This document shows, piece by piece, positions 7,731 to 14,805 of a DNA stretch of 22,278 bases. The position numbers were made by a program, and so were the translations under genes. The first letter of the stretch is position 1; every line of letters begins with the position of its first letter. The stretch is from a virus, in IMG/VR virus record IMGVR_UViG_3300038361_000087, positions 1 through 22,278 of that record, one strand, 5' to 3'. The notes beneath the pieces were generated by a model. It searched no databases and was not told the origin of the DNA. It worked only from the letters and a program-made list of their open reading frames with translations.

Positions 7731-7961
7731 TTATTCCCCAAGATCGCTCTTTATATCTTCGACTTCATCAATTCACTTTTCCGTAATCTTGTTCAATCTA
7801 TTATGTAGTTTCTTATTTTTTGCAATATTAAGTAAATAAGCATTTAAATTTGTCATACCCTTAAAAACAATTTCACTATAATGTTCAAAATCCTTACCAG
7901 ATTTCTCATTTAATGCTTGAATTTCTTCTCTAATTATTTGTCGTAGTTCTGATTTTTTCAT
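7731..7961 (-). CDS. Tagged putative internal head protein, 76 aa
   Basis: It starts with the shared tag MKKSELRQIIREEIQALNE, followed by a cargo of about 57 helical residues I do not recognise (SGKDFEHYSEIVFKGM, LLNIAKNKKLHNRLNK). Codon 63 is TGA (7775-7773); reading through it adds 14 residues (W-IDEVEDIKSDLGE) and brings the stop to TAA at 7733-7731, one base before the next tagged ATG. The ATG at 7961 overlaps the upstream TAA as TAATG. An upstream TTG frame extension is not needed. Expected path: targeted to the prohead and cut after LNE. Confidence 0.72.
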
Positions 7962-8512
7962 TAGTCTCATTGCCTTCCGCCAGCTCTCAAATATTTTTCG
8001 AAATCTCCGAGTTTAGAATCGGGTATTATTCCGCCCTTAATATTTAAAGTTACACGAATGACATATTGTTTATTGTGATTTTGTGCCAGAGCGGTGACTT
8101 TATCTCCCGAAGCACTAACAAATCTATATGGTTTATCTTCAAACCAAAAATCGTTGCCCTTTTTTAAATCCTTCACTTTTCTATCTTCATTTATCTTGCC
8201 CTCTTTGACAATTTTGAATACAGATTCGTCTTTTAGGAAGTGATCGTATACTACGAATTCACCTCTGCCACTGGGATTCATTACTACTAGTCCCTGTTGT
8301 GATGGATGTAATGCTTTTGATGTTCTGCCCAATATGGTCAGCTTCTGACCTTTTTTGAAATTCTTTTTACCGAATTTACCACCCTGAGTTACTACCAGAT
8401 ACCCATGATTGTCCTGTTTTGCAAATGCTTGGCGTAGGAAGTCGGCTTTTCTATCTTCTTGCAAGCTCTGAATTTCTTCTCTTATGATCTGACGTAATTC
8501 TGATTTTTTCAT
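7961..8512 (-). CDS. Tagged putative internal head protein, 183 aa
   Basis: It starts MKKSELRQIIREEIQSLQE/D, tag plus a possible site. The cargo looks like two beta-rich modules (GYLVVTQGGKFGKKNF, KGQKLTILGRTSKALHP; then KGNDFWFEDKPYRFVSAS) separated by KINE/DRKVKDLKK, which repeats both the site and the following D-R-K of the first junction, so the precursor may be cut twice. Codon 182 is TGA (7969-7967): reading through it gives GGRQ-W-D and a TAA that forms TAATG with the next gene, a neat junction that supports TGA as sense. The modules resemble small SH3/KOW-type barrels, but I cannot assign a family. Confidence 0.72.
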
Positions 8513-8513
8513 A

Positions 8514-9860
8514 TTATCCCTTTTTGACTGCTTTAATGAAATTTATTAATACTTTGGCAATTTCCTTCTTTTTACCCGATTCGACCGCTTTAGTTAAATC
8601 GTCGTGAGCCTGTATTGCTTTTTGTTTCAAAGGTCCTGATACTTTCGTTTTTACAGCTTTTTCAACCTGTTTGTCGGCCATTTTCATTTTGGAATCTGGC
8701 ACTTTACCTGCGGCGAATTTTTTAAATTGTTGGATCGGATTGGTGTCTTCAGTTAGTCCTTCATCGGTTGTCATTTGCCCATCGTATTCTCCCATTGAAA
8801 CTATGGGACCCATATATGCAAATCCCGCTCCAAATGCAACCAATACCCATCCTATCAATTCCCATAACCCAGATGGGCGAATGCCAGCCAAATCTGGTAC
8901 TTGGCTTAGAATGCTTCCACCGATTATTATACTGACAAAACCACCAATGGTCATTTTGGCGGGGAAATTTAATTTTTCATCCAATTCGGTTGCACGTGCG
9001 GCTCTGACCTTACCCATGTCCATTTTTTCATTTGTACTCTTATTGGATATTGCAAAGTTATAAACAAATAGTCTCAAATATTCACGGGTTATTTTACCAC
9101 GCCTTAGTCCTGGGAAAAACCACTTTTCAACCTTTGGACTTTTCATAAATATACCTTGGACAACCTTATACCGCTTGGATTTAGTTGCTTTGCTCATGCC
9201 ATCTTCATATGCATTTGCATAACTTAATATAGCTCTTTTGAGTTCATCAAATCCACTGCCATTTGGAATTCCTTTAAACATCTTAACAGCATTGGCTTTG
9301 ATATACTTTTCAATGGTGTGTTGTTCCATGCCCTTTTCTATGAATTTTTTGAAATCGGCAAATGCACCCTCATTGATAGTGAGCTCTATTTCTTTTAATT
9401 CATTTTTCTTTTGAAGTTCATTCCAATACTTTTTCAGACCTTTCATAATGATACCGAGTGATAATTCCTTGCCACCTGGAATTGTCCATTTGACAGGAAA
9501 TGGGTAGCCACCTCTGGTTTTCTTATTTCCTTTGTCTTTTAATATAGGTCTAATTTTGCCAAGTTCTGGCTTTTTAAGATCACCAATTTTTCACGATCAA
9601 TTACTAGTATGTACACCTTTGCCAAGGCCACTTTTAATATGAGCCTTTTCAATTACCAATCTTAACCCAGAAGTTTTGGTATTGAAGAAAATCCAAGCGT
9701 TTGTAGCATCTGAATCATATTCTCACTGCCAGTATGAACGATTTGTAGCTACTGGTTTTTCATTGTTACTTATATATTTTGTATGATCACCGTATCCAGC
9801 CGCCTCATTTAGAGCCTGTATTTCTTCCCTGATTATTTGGAGTAGCTCAGATTTTTTCAT
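8514..9860 (-). CDS. Tagged membrane protein with three in-frame TGA codons
   Basis: A 448-residue reading frame from the tagged ATG at 9860 (MKKSELLQIIREEIQALNE/A) to the TAA at 8514, open only if TGA is sense at codons 46, 88 and 90. The frame stays the same across all three, so this is not a frameshifted remnant. Residues about 20-138 form an unrecognised domain (WIFFNTKTSGLRLVIEKAH). A second site, TINE/GAFADF, lies at residue 164. The C-terminal half has a helical region and two hydrophobic segments at about 303-321 (MTIGGFVSIIIGGSILSQV) and 332-354 (LWELIGWVLVAFGAGFAYM), so the product probably inserts into a membrane. As cargo it could act in the host envelope during DNA entry; that is inference. 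Confidence 0.72.
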
Positions 9861-10147
9861 TATTTTTTGAATCCAAATTTCTTCAATACTTTTTTAACCT
9901 CGGAATCATTGGGGACATTCCCATCAATTGCACCGTAGTCATATAACCACATTGAATTGCGGCCACCCTGAAAATCAAATCTGGTTGCATTACCTTCACC
10001 TTCAACATAATTCCAATCATATGCACGTTCCATTTGATCCAGTGCGTCATGAAAGTTACCTTTAAGGGTTTTCTTAGGTTCCCAGCCAGCTTCATTAATT
10101 TTCTTAATTTCTTCCCGTATAATTTGTCGTAGTTCTGATTTTTTCAT
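9860..10147 (-). CDS. Tagged putative internal head protein, 95 aa
   Basis: It starts MKKSELRQIIREEIKKINE/AG, a good gp21-type site. The cargo of about 76 residues reads as helix then strands (NFHDALDQMERAYDWNYVEG, TRFDFQGGRNSMWLYDYG) and ends in a Lys-rich helix. Its pattern (G-W-x-P, a helix, then Asp/Gly-rich strands) resembles the cargo of the gene at 12019-12240, so the two may be distant paralogs; the similarity is weak. Both ends are TAATG overlaps with neighbouring tagged genes, and Trp is encoded only by TGG. Confidence 0.72.
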   Translation of the reverse strand: MKKSELRQIIREEIKKINEAGWEPKKTLKGNFHDALDQMERAYDWNYVEGEGNATRFDFQGGRNSMWLYDYGAIDGNVPNDSEVKKVLKKFGFKK

Positions 10148-10434
10148 TATTCATCCTTTAAGTGGTGCTTAATACCATCAATCATGTTATATTTAAACTT
10201 GACTTGATCAGTATCCCAGAATCATCTGGTAGATTTCTTTAGCGTGCCATTAACATACGCATAAATAGCTTTGATTAACTTATCATTGGAATCACCAGAC
10301 TTAACTTTTCCGGAATTAACTATCGCCTTTGACCATTGATCAACCGACGATCCTTTTATGGGATTTCCCTGAATACCTTCATTTAATGTCCGAATTTCTT
10401 CTTTTATGATTTGTCGTAGTTCTGATTTTTTCAT
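10147..10434 (-). CDS. Tagged putative internal head protein, 95 aa, with TGA
   Basis: It starts MKKSELRQIIKEEIRTLNE/GI. The cargo has a helical first half (SSVDQWSKAIVNSGKV, DKLIKAIYAYVNGTLKKS). Codon 71 is TGA (10224-10222); with TGA as Trp the protein continues R-W-FWDTDQVKFKYNMIDG and ends at a TAA that overlaps the next ATG as TAATG. Stopping at TGA would instead leave a 75-base untranslated gap in an otherwise gapless operon. I do not recognise the cargo. Confidence 0.72.
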
Positions 10435-10769
10435 TATTTACTAGCCTTTACATATTCTTTATAAAAATCTGATTTTTTAGTTTCTGAGGCATTCATTTCT
10501 GAGTGTCCGGGATATATATCTTCATATGCACTAACTATGGCTTGATAATATTTCCCCTTAACATTTATACCATACTCTTTAGGGTGCATCATATAATCCT
10601 CAAGATATGCACCAAATTGTATAGGTGACAATGTGCTGTCACTTAAATTCTTTAAATGTTTAGCCGCGATTTTCGGTTTCACTAGTGTTTCAACCGCATC
10701 CGCATACTTATTTTCAGTTAATTTCTGAATTTCTTCTCTAATAATTTGACGCAGTTCTGATTTTTTCAT
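10434..10769 (-). CDS. Tagged putative internal head protein, 111 aa
   Basis: It starts MKKSELRQIIREEIQKLTE/NK. The cargo of about 92 residues is helical (DAVETLVKPKIAAKHLKNLS, QFGAYLEDYMMHPKEYG, YYQAIVSAYEDIYPG) and contains no Trp. I do not recognise it. AGGAA lies about eight bases upstream of the ATG and partly overlaps the TAG of the gene before. The TAA overlaps the next tagged ATG as TAATG. Confidence 0.72.
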   Translation of the reverse strand: MKKSELRQIIREEIQKLTENKYADAVETLVKPKIAAKHLKNLSDSTLSPIQFGAYLEDYMMHPKEYGINVKGKYYQAIVSAYEDIYPGHSEMNASETKKSDFYKEYVKASK

Positions 10770-10778
10770 GATGTTTTC

Positions 10779-11027
10779 CTATTTTAATCTTTTCAAATGT
10801 GCTTCCATGTGTTCCAAGTCATTCAATATTCTATCAATCCATACTTTCAAAACTTTGCCTGATGTCATATCTTCCAAATCACCATCTCCCCCCGAATATT
10901 CATGGGCGAGCTCGTAGTGGAGGTCTTCCATATCGGAAAACATTTTTTGGACTGTTTTGACATGGGGATTTTTAGCTTCTTTTAAAAGTTCTTCTTTTAT
11001 AATTTGTCGCAGTTCTGATTTTTTCAT
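10779..11027 (-). CDS. Tagged putative internal head protein, 82 aa
   Basis: It carries the short form of the tag, MKKSELRQIIKEELLKE/AK, two residues shorter than the usual form but with the same Leu-x-Glu/Ala end. The cargo is a helical, His- and Asp-rich stretch (VQKMFSDMEDLHYELAHEYSG, VWIDRILNDLEHMEAHL) that could form a helical hairpin. No family is recognised. AAAGGA precedes the ATG by about nine bases, right after the upstream TAA. It ends in TAG. Confidence 0.72.
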   Translation of the reverse strand: MKKSELRQIIKEELLKEAKNPHVKTVQKMFSDMEDLHYELAHEYSGGDGDLEDMTSGKVLKVWIDRILNDLEHMEAHLKRLK

Positions 11028-11038
11028 CTGTATATCCT

Positions 11039-11410
11039 TTAGTTGTTGACCGCTTTGATAAACATATCAAATAATTTGGCTTCAGGTGAACCTTTAGCTG
11101 GTTTATCATTACCAGCCCAATGACCCCGATCCCAATATACCTCATCTTTGGTTTTAATATCACGTATCCACAATTTAGATACTCGGCCATCTTTATACCC
11201 AAATCCACTTGGGTCTTCAAATACCACCGCACTTATTTCATATTTTCCATCTTTGGATTTTCCAACTACCCAAGGATTCATGCCACTCTGTTTAATCTTA
11301 TATACCATGAATTTCTTCAAAGGTGAAAGATCACCAGTAGATACTTCGGAACCCCTCTTTTCTTTTAGAATTTCCTCGCGGATGATTTTACGCAATTCCG
11401 ATTTTTTCAT
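11039..11410 (-). CDS. Tagged putative internal head protein, 123 aa
   Basis: It starts MKKSELRKIIREEILKE/KR, the short form of the tag. The cargo of about 106 residues is beta-rich and Trp-rich (MNPWVVGKSKDGKYEISAVV, VSKLWIRDIKTKDEVYWD) and ends AKGSPEAKLFDMFIKAV. That last segment faintly resembles KGSPNRKLYFDGLWK in the tagged gene at 16698-17183. AGGAG lies eight bases before the ATG. All four Trp codons are TGG. It looks like a compact folded domain rather than a simple basic peptide, and I cannot name it. Confidence 0.72.
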   Translation of the reverse strand: MKKSELRKIIREEILKEKRGSEVSTGDLSPLKKFMVYKIKQSGMNPWVVGKSKDGKYEISAVVFEDPSGFGYKDGRVSKLWIRDIKTKDEVYWDRGHWAGNDKPAKGSPEAKLFDMFIKAVNN

Positions 11411-11419
11411 TGTTATCTC

Positions 11420-11602
11420 CTATTTAGAGTCTTCTACTGATACCTTTCGATATTCAGTTACAAGTTTCTTGATCTCGCCCAAGTGTTTCCTGGCCCTGCC
11501 TGCTGCGGCTTTATTACCCTTTTCAACGAATTTTTCGTGATTGGCTTGAAAGTCAGCGAATAGTTTTGTAATTTGTTCGTATAGTTCTGTTGTCTTTTCC
11601 AT
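11420..11602 (-). CDS. Histone H1-like protein, Hc1 type
   Basis: A 60-residue, lysine-rich helical protein without the MKKSEL tag. Residues about 23-54 (EKFVEKGNKAAAGRARKHL, then EIKKLVTEYRKVSVE) match the signature of the Hc1 family of bacterial histone H1-like proteins, in which a G-N-K-A-A-x-R-x-R-K core is followed by a helix ending in Y-R-K. Hc1 proteins bind and compact DNA in Chlamydia and related forms occur in other bacteria. Here it may bind the phage or host genome; its place inside the tagged block suggests a head-related or takeover role, but it lacks a visible targeting sequence. It ends in TAG just before the next gene's AGGAG. Confidence 0.75.
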   Translation of the reverse strand: MEKTTELYEQITKLFADFQANHEKFVEKGNKAAAGRARKHLGEIKKLVTEYRKVSVEDSK

Positions 11603-11625
11603 TTTGTGTATCCTTTATTTTTATA

Positions 11626-12003
11626 TTATTTTAAGAAATCGTCTGATACTATATACATACTACCAGCCATTCCACTTTTTAAACTGTTCATATCAACTCC
11701 AGCATCTTCGGCGTTAATAAATTTTTCTATTAGTTTCTGTATCTCTGGGAGTGCTTTTTTTGCTTGTGCAAATACACGTTCCCGTTCTTGGGCGGTCATT
11801 CCCACTATAAATCCTGGGCCGCGTTCTTGATCAACTACCACGGATAAAATATTTTCACCAGTAATATATGCTCGCATATTTTTTTCTAGCTTATATTTTT
11901 TGGCCACTTTATTGACAATCCCTTGGATTTTACCAGAAACTCTAGCTTCAGTTAATTTCTGAATTTCTTCCCTGATTATTTGACGCAATTCTGATTTTTT
12001 CAT
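11626..12003 (-). CDS. Tagged putative internal head protein, 125 aa
   Basis: It starts MKKSELRQIIREEIQKLTE/AR. The cargo begins with a basic helix (GKIQGIVNKVAKKYKLEK), then strands (RAYITGENILSVVVDQE, GFIVGMTA) and a long helix (ERERVFAQAKKALPEIQKLI), an alpha/beta layout I cannot assign. The ATG at 12003 is preferred over a TTG two codons upstream because it aligns with the other tags. It follows the TAA of the preceding tagged gene by 15 bases and has no Trp codon. Confidence 0.72.
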   Translation of the reverse strand: MKKSELRQIIREEIQKLTEARVSGKIQGIVNKVAKKYKLEKNMRAYITGENILSVVVDQERGPGFIVGMTAQERERVFAQAKKALPEIQKLIEKFINAEDAGVDMNSLKSGMAGSMYIVSDDFLK

Positions 12004-12018
12004 ATCCAATGCCCTTTA

Positions 12019-12240
12019 TTAGTGTATTTTTATTGTTACTTCATATTCAACGTCACCATCATAAATCACAATCATGCCCGTACCGTTCGACACATCATAA
12101 TCCATTTGGGTGCCATTGCCCCATATTTTTTTAGCCGTTTTAACTATACCATTATGGAGTTTGTCAGCATTTGGAGTCCATTTGCCCTCTTGGATAGTCA
12201 TTTCTTCTCTAATAATTTGTCGCAATTCTGATTTTTTCAT
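12019..12240 (-). CDS. Tagged putative internal head protein, 73 aa
   Basis: It starts MKKSELRQIIREEMTIQE/GK, a one-residue-shorter tag ending in Ile-x-Glu/Gly. The cargo of 55 residues is a helix then beta strands (LHNGIVKTAKKIWGNG, GTGMIVIYDGDVEYEVTIK), a small alpha-beta-beta unit. Its opening G-K-W-T-P resembles G-W-E-P in the gene at 9860-10147. It ends in TAA. Both Trp codons are TGG. Confidence 0.7.
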   Translation of the reverse strand: MKKSELRQIIREEMTIQEGKWTPNADKLHNGIVKTAKKIWGNGTQMDYDVSNGTGMIVIYDGDVEYEVTIKIH

Positions 12241-12249
12241 ATTATGCTC

Positions 12250-12492
12250 CTAAGCGTAATTCAGTATGGACTCAATTTGACGCAGTGCTAGTGTTAATTT
12301 TTTAACATCCTCTGGGCTCAATTTGGCGTCTTTTAATTTTTTCATAATCTTTTTGGACTGATCAACCAAGCCTCTATAATTGGCTTCATTGATTTCATCC
12401 CTGACCATTTCACGAATTACAGCCTCGCTGAATGGGATTTCCCCTTCAATTAGGTTTGAAAGTTTTAGAATCTTTTTAGCTGGTTTTCCCAT
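12250..12492 (-). CDS. Head-block protein with degenerate tag, 80 aa
   Basis: From the ATG at 12492 (GGAGA about eight bases upstream) the protein is 80 residues. It lacks MKKSEL at the start, but residues about 21-36 (FSEAVIREMVRDEINE/AN) look like a diverged tag: an amphipathic helix with the I-R-E-x-x-x-x-E-I pattern ending in INE/A. The remainder is a helical hairpin (YRGLVDQSKKIMKKLKDA, PEDVKKLTLALRQIESIL). The start overlaps the end of the bS21 gene by 17 bases, so the two are coupled. Longer starts upstream would run across most of the bS21 gene and are rejected. It ends in TAG. Confidence 0.66.
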   Translation of the reverse strand: MGKPAKKILKLSNLIEGEIPFSEAVIREMVRDEINEANYRGLVDQSKKIMKKLKDAKLSPEDVKKLTLALRQIESILNYA

Positions 12493-12682
12493 TTTGTGTC
12501 TCCAATGTACGGTATTTCTCTCGTATTTTTGCCTTTGCTTTCCGTTCCCTACGGACCTCAGACGGTTTTTTATACTGTTCATTTTCCCTTAGTTCCACGA
12601 ACAATCTTGTATCTTTAATTTTTCTCTTCATTATCTGAAGTGCTTTTTCGATGTTTCCATCTATGACCTTTACTTTAATCAT
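12476..12682 (-). CDS. rpsU: Phage-encoded ribosomal protein bS21
   Basis: A 68-residue basic protein that is clearly bS21: IKVKVIDGNIEKALQIMKRK, then an ELRENEQYKKPSEVRRER segment (the E-x-Y-x-K-P-S-x-x-R-R core of the family) and a Lys/Arg-rich tail. bS21 sits on the 30S subunit near the anti-Shine-Dalgarno end of 16S rRNA and helps initiation. Phage copies are known from marine phages and are thought to join host ribosomes and favour phage mRNA. It lies inside the head gene block, with AGAGG upstream, and overlaps the next gene. It has no capsid tag and no Trp. The length is close to that of bacterial bS21 (about 65-70 residues). Confidence 0.92.
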   Translation of the reverse strand: MIKVKVIDGNIEKALQIMKRKIKDTRLFVELRENEQYKKPSEVRRERKAKAKIREKYRTLETQNGKTS

Positions 12683-12703
12683 GTAAACCTCTTTTGTTTT
12701 TTG

Positions 12704-13513
12704 TTATTTTATTCTTCGTTTGAGCTCTTTTTTGACCTCTTTAGCCACTGGGCCTGTCCAAGACCTTGCATTGGATAGAAAGTATGCTACCACTGATCTT
12801 CCAGAATCCTGATAATAATCATCAGTAATTTTCTCGAGACTAAACATAGCATCCAAATACGGCTTTGCGGCGTAATTTACTTTTTTCCAATCACTTGAAA
12901 TGACATCAGCCAGTTCATCAATTGACATATTTTTATAATCCGCATTTTCTGTGAGTATTTCACTTAAAATGCTTCTAATTTCTGTGCGCACCATTTCTTC
13001 AAGTTTATTTGATTTATCACGTTGTTCCACAAATTTAGTGGCGTACTTTTGTTCCCGTACATATGATGCATTGGGATTCTTTTTCCTGAGTGATTTTGGC
13101 ATTTCGGCAATTTCCTCTTCATTTAATCCGTGATTGTTCACAAAGTAGTTAATTCTGCGTGCGTCAATTGGATAGGTTTTTCTCCACTTATTTTCTTCAA
13201 GTCCTCTGAACCATTTGTGTATTTCTTTTACAGTAGTTCGTTTTGGTTTTGTATCCATATCTTCACTCCATGCTGCTTTTAAATCATTTTTATAATTTTG
13301 AAATGTGGCTGGTGTATAGTCACCATAGCTCAGTTGATATTTTTTTTTATTGACAATCGATCTAACGTCTATTGAACCTGGGTCTTTAAGTAATACCTTA
13401 AAAGCACCCGATATTACTTTTTTATTGACTTTAAAACGCCTCATTAAATCCTTATAGGCACTATGTTTGATCTTTACCAAATCACCTATATATGCTTTTT
13501 CGTCTAATTTCAT
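12704..13513 (-). CDS. Head-block protein with internal tag-like segment, 269 aa
   Basis: A 269-residue basic protein. Residues 1-165 are an unrecognised helical region (GDLVKIKHSAYKDLMRRFKV, RTTVKEIHKWFRGLEENKW). Residues about 171-189 (LEEMVRTEIRSILSEILTE/N) resemble the shared tag placed internally, ending in LTE. The remaining 80 residues form a second domain (MSIDELADVISSDWKKV, VVAYFLSNARSWTGP) with a basic end. It may therefore be two proteins joined by a cleavable tag, or a core protein split by the protease. It starts a few bases after the TAA of the preceding gene. All five Trp codons are TGG. Confidence 0.66.
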   Translation of the reverse strand: MKLDEKAYIGDLVKIKHSAYKDLMRRFKVNKKVISGAFKVLLKDPGSIDVRSIVNKKKYQLSYGDYTPATFQNYKNDLKAAWSEDMDTKPKRTTVKEIHKWFRGLEENKWRKTYPIDARRINYFVNNHGLNEEEIAEMPKSLRKKNPNASYVREQKYATKFVEQRDKSNKLEEMVRTEIRSILSEILTENADYKNMSIDELADVISSDWKKVNYAAKPYLDAMFSLEKITDDYYQDSGRSVVAYFLSNARSWTGPVAKEVKKELKRRIK

Positions 13514-13517
13514 TTAT

Positions 13518-14543
13518 TTAATATCTCCGGCTAGCGTCTTTTAATACTTTTTTCATTGTTTTTAGATAGAATTTCAAATCTTCATTGGCACCTTTTGTAG
13601 TATATTTAACAAAATTCGGTTTAAATTTATCGTCATAATCACCACCATCGTCTATCACATTAATTGGCAATCCCGATCCATCTCCATCCCAAAATAGGGT
13701 AGCATATATTAATGTATCATCGCTGTCACGAGACCATTCCCATGCACCAGACATTTGATCATATCCAAATTCCCATTCGCCAATTTTCTTACCTTTTAAT
13801 TTTCGCTCAATGTGATCTTGAGATGCCAATTCTCTATCTTCATCCGTTAAATCGTCATCACTGCCCATTGAGAATTTACTGGCTTCATGGAGTTTACCTT
13901 CAGTCTTAGCCTGATAGTTCTTATCCACATAATTGTAGAATTTTTTCTTTTTCTCATCTTCCAATTCGTCTGGAGAAGAAATACCAAATTTCTGCATAGC
14001 ACTTCTGAAGAATTCTTCGTATTTGCCATCGTTCTCTTTGATTTTCTTGCCTATCGCTCTAACGTCGGTATCACTATTTTCAGAAACTTCTGCCTCATTG
14101 ATGTTATAATAACGCCCTAAAATGTGACCCATGTCCTCATATAGCGACTCCATACGCTGTTGCACTGAAGCGGCATCTCCTGCAATCTTAGTGAACTCCT
14201 TTGCATGGTTGCCTAATGTTTTCATGTTCTTATTGATCGTTATCTTATCGAATGCTTCATCTACATTATTAAGAGAATGATGTTTTGCAATCTCACACAT
14301 CTTAGCCAGTTTCTGAGCAGTTTCTCTGATATCATTTTCACGATAAATCATTTTACCAATCTCATTATACCCAGCAACTTCCTCTTGGAATTCCTTAAGA
14401 TCGTATTTGGGACCGTCTTCTTCAGCTACAAATTCTTCGGCAATATTGCTCAATTTATAGTGATGAAAGTTGTTCGTTGGATTAACAAAACCACCGACTA
14501 TTGATAGCATGTGTTCGTCTAATTTTTGTTTTTTCTTTGCCAT
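13518..14543 (-). CDS. Head-block protein with two predicted protease sites, 341 aa
   Basis: A 341-residue protein in three parts separated by gp21-type sites. Residues 1-150 are helical (DEHMLSIVGGFVNPTNNFHH, YKLSNIAEEFV, ASVQQRMESLYEDMGHILG) and end NINE/A at 150. Residues 151-220 contain KYEEFFRSAMQKFGISSPDE and KKKFYNYVDKNY, a module I have seen in marine phage head-region proteins but cannot name, and end KLHE/A at 220. The last 120 residues are an acidic beta-rich domain (GEWEFGYDQMSGAWEWS, TLIYATLFWDGDGSG). The MKKSEL tag is absent. It ends in TAA. It could be a core component or a precursor of three mature pieces. Confidence 0.68.
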   Translation of the reverse strand: MAKKKQKLDEHMLSIVGGFVNPTNNFHHYKLSNIAEEFVAEEDGPKYDLKEFQEEVAGYNEIGKMIYRENDIRETAQKLAKMCEIAKHHSLNNVDEAFDKITINKNMKTLGNHAKEFTKIAGDAASVQQRMESLYEDMGHILGRYYNINEAEVSENSDTDVRAIGKKIKENDGKYEEFFRSAMQKFGISSPDELEDEKKKKFYNYVDKNYQAKTEGKLHEASKFSMGSDDDLTDEDRELASQDHIERKLKGKKIGEWEFGYDQMSGAWEWSRDSDDTLIYATLFWDGDGSGLPINVIDDGGDYDDKFKPNFVKYTTKGANEDLKFYLKTMKKVLKDASRRY

Positions 14544-14553
14544 TATTTGTCTC

Positions 14554-14796
14554 CTATTTACTTAAAATCTTTTTTATAGCATCAAATTGTTTTTTTGTTA
14601 TTGATAGATGTTTTGATTCATTTTCAGTGCCACCGATTTTGAGGTTCATTTTATATTTCCAATTATGACCATTTTCAGCCTTTTCCAGTTCACCAACTTC
14701 ATAATTAGCCTCATTTAAAGTATCTTCTTCAATGTATTCCTCTAGTCTCCAGTCTCTCCACTTTTTATTCATTTCCATCATATCTTTATTTTTCAT
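14554..14796 (-). CDS. Small head-block protein with predicted protease site, 80 aa
   Basis: An 80-residue protein. Its N-terminus (MKNKDMMEMNKKWRDWRLEE) is not the standard tag, but it plays the same layout: a charged helix of 29 residues ending DTLNE/AN, a good gp21-type site. The cargo is about 50 residues, strands then helix (GHNWKYKMNLKIGG, LSITKKQFDAIKKILS). AGGAG lies about eight bases before the ATG, overlapping the upstream TAG. It ends in TAG. This may be a heavily diverged or independent targeting peptide. Confidence 0.66.
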   Translation of the reverse strand: MKNKDMMEMNKKWRDWRLEEYIEEDTLNEANYEVGELEKAENGHNWKYKMNLKIGGTENESKHLSITKKQFDAIKKILSK

Positions 14797-14805
14797 TATT
14801 GTCTC

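Noticed and set aside
7687-12240. Regularly recurring ~42-base repeat on the plus strand, possibly a CRISPR-like array
   Set aside because: Spacing is irregular (from about 230 to over 1300 bases), copies vary at synonymous positions, and each begins a protein-coding gene.
12493-12582. Longer start for the 80-residue gene after bS21
   Set aside because: The extension lies wholly inside the bS21 gene in another frame; the ATG at 12492 has GGAGA upstream and fits coupled translation.
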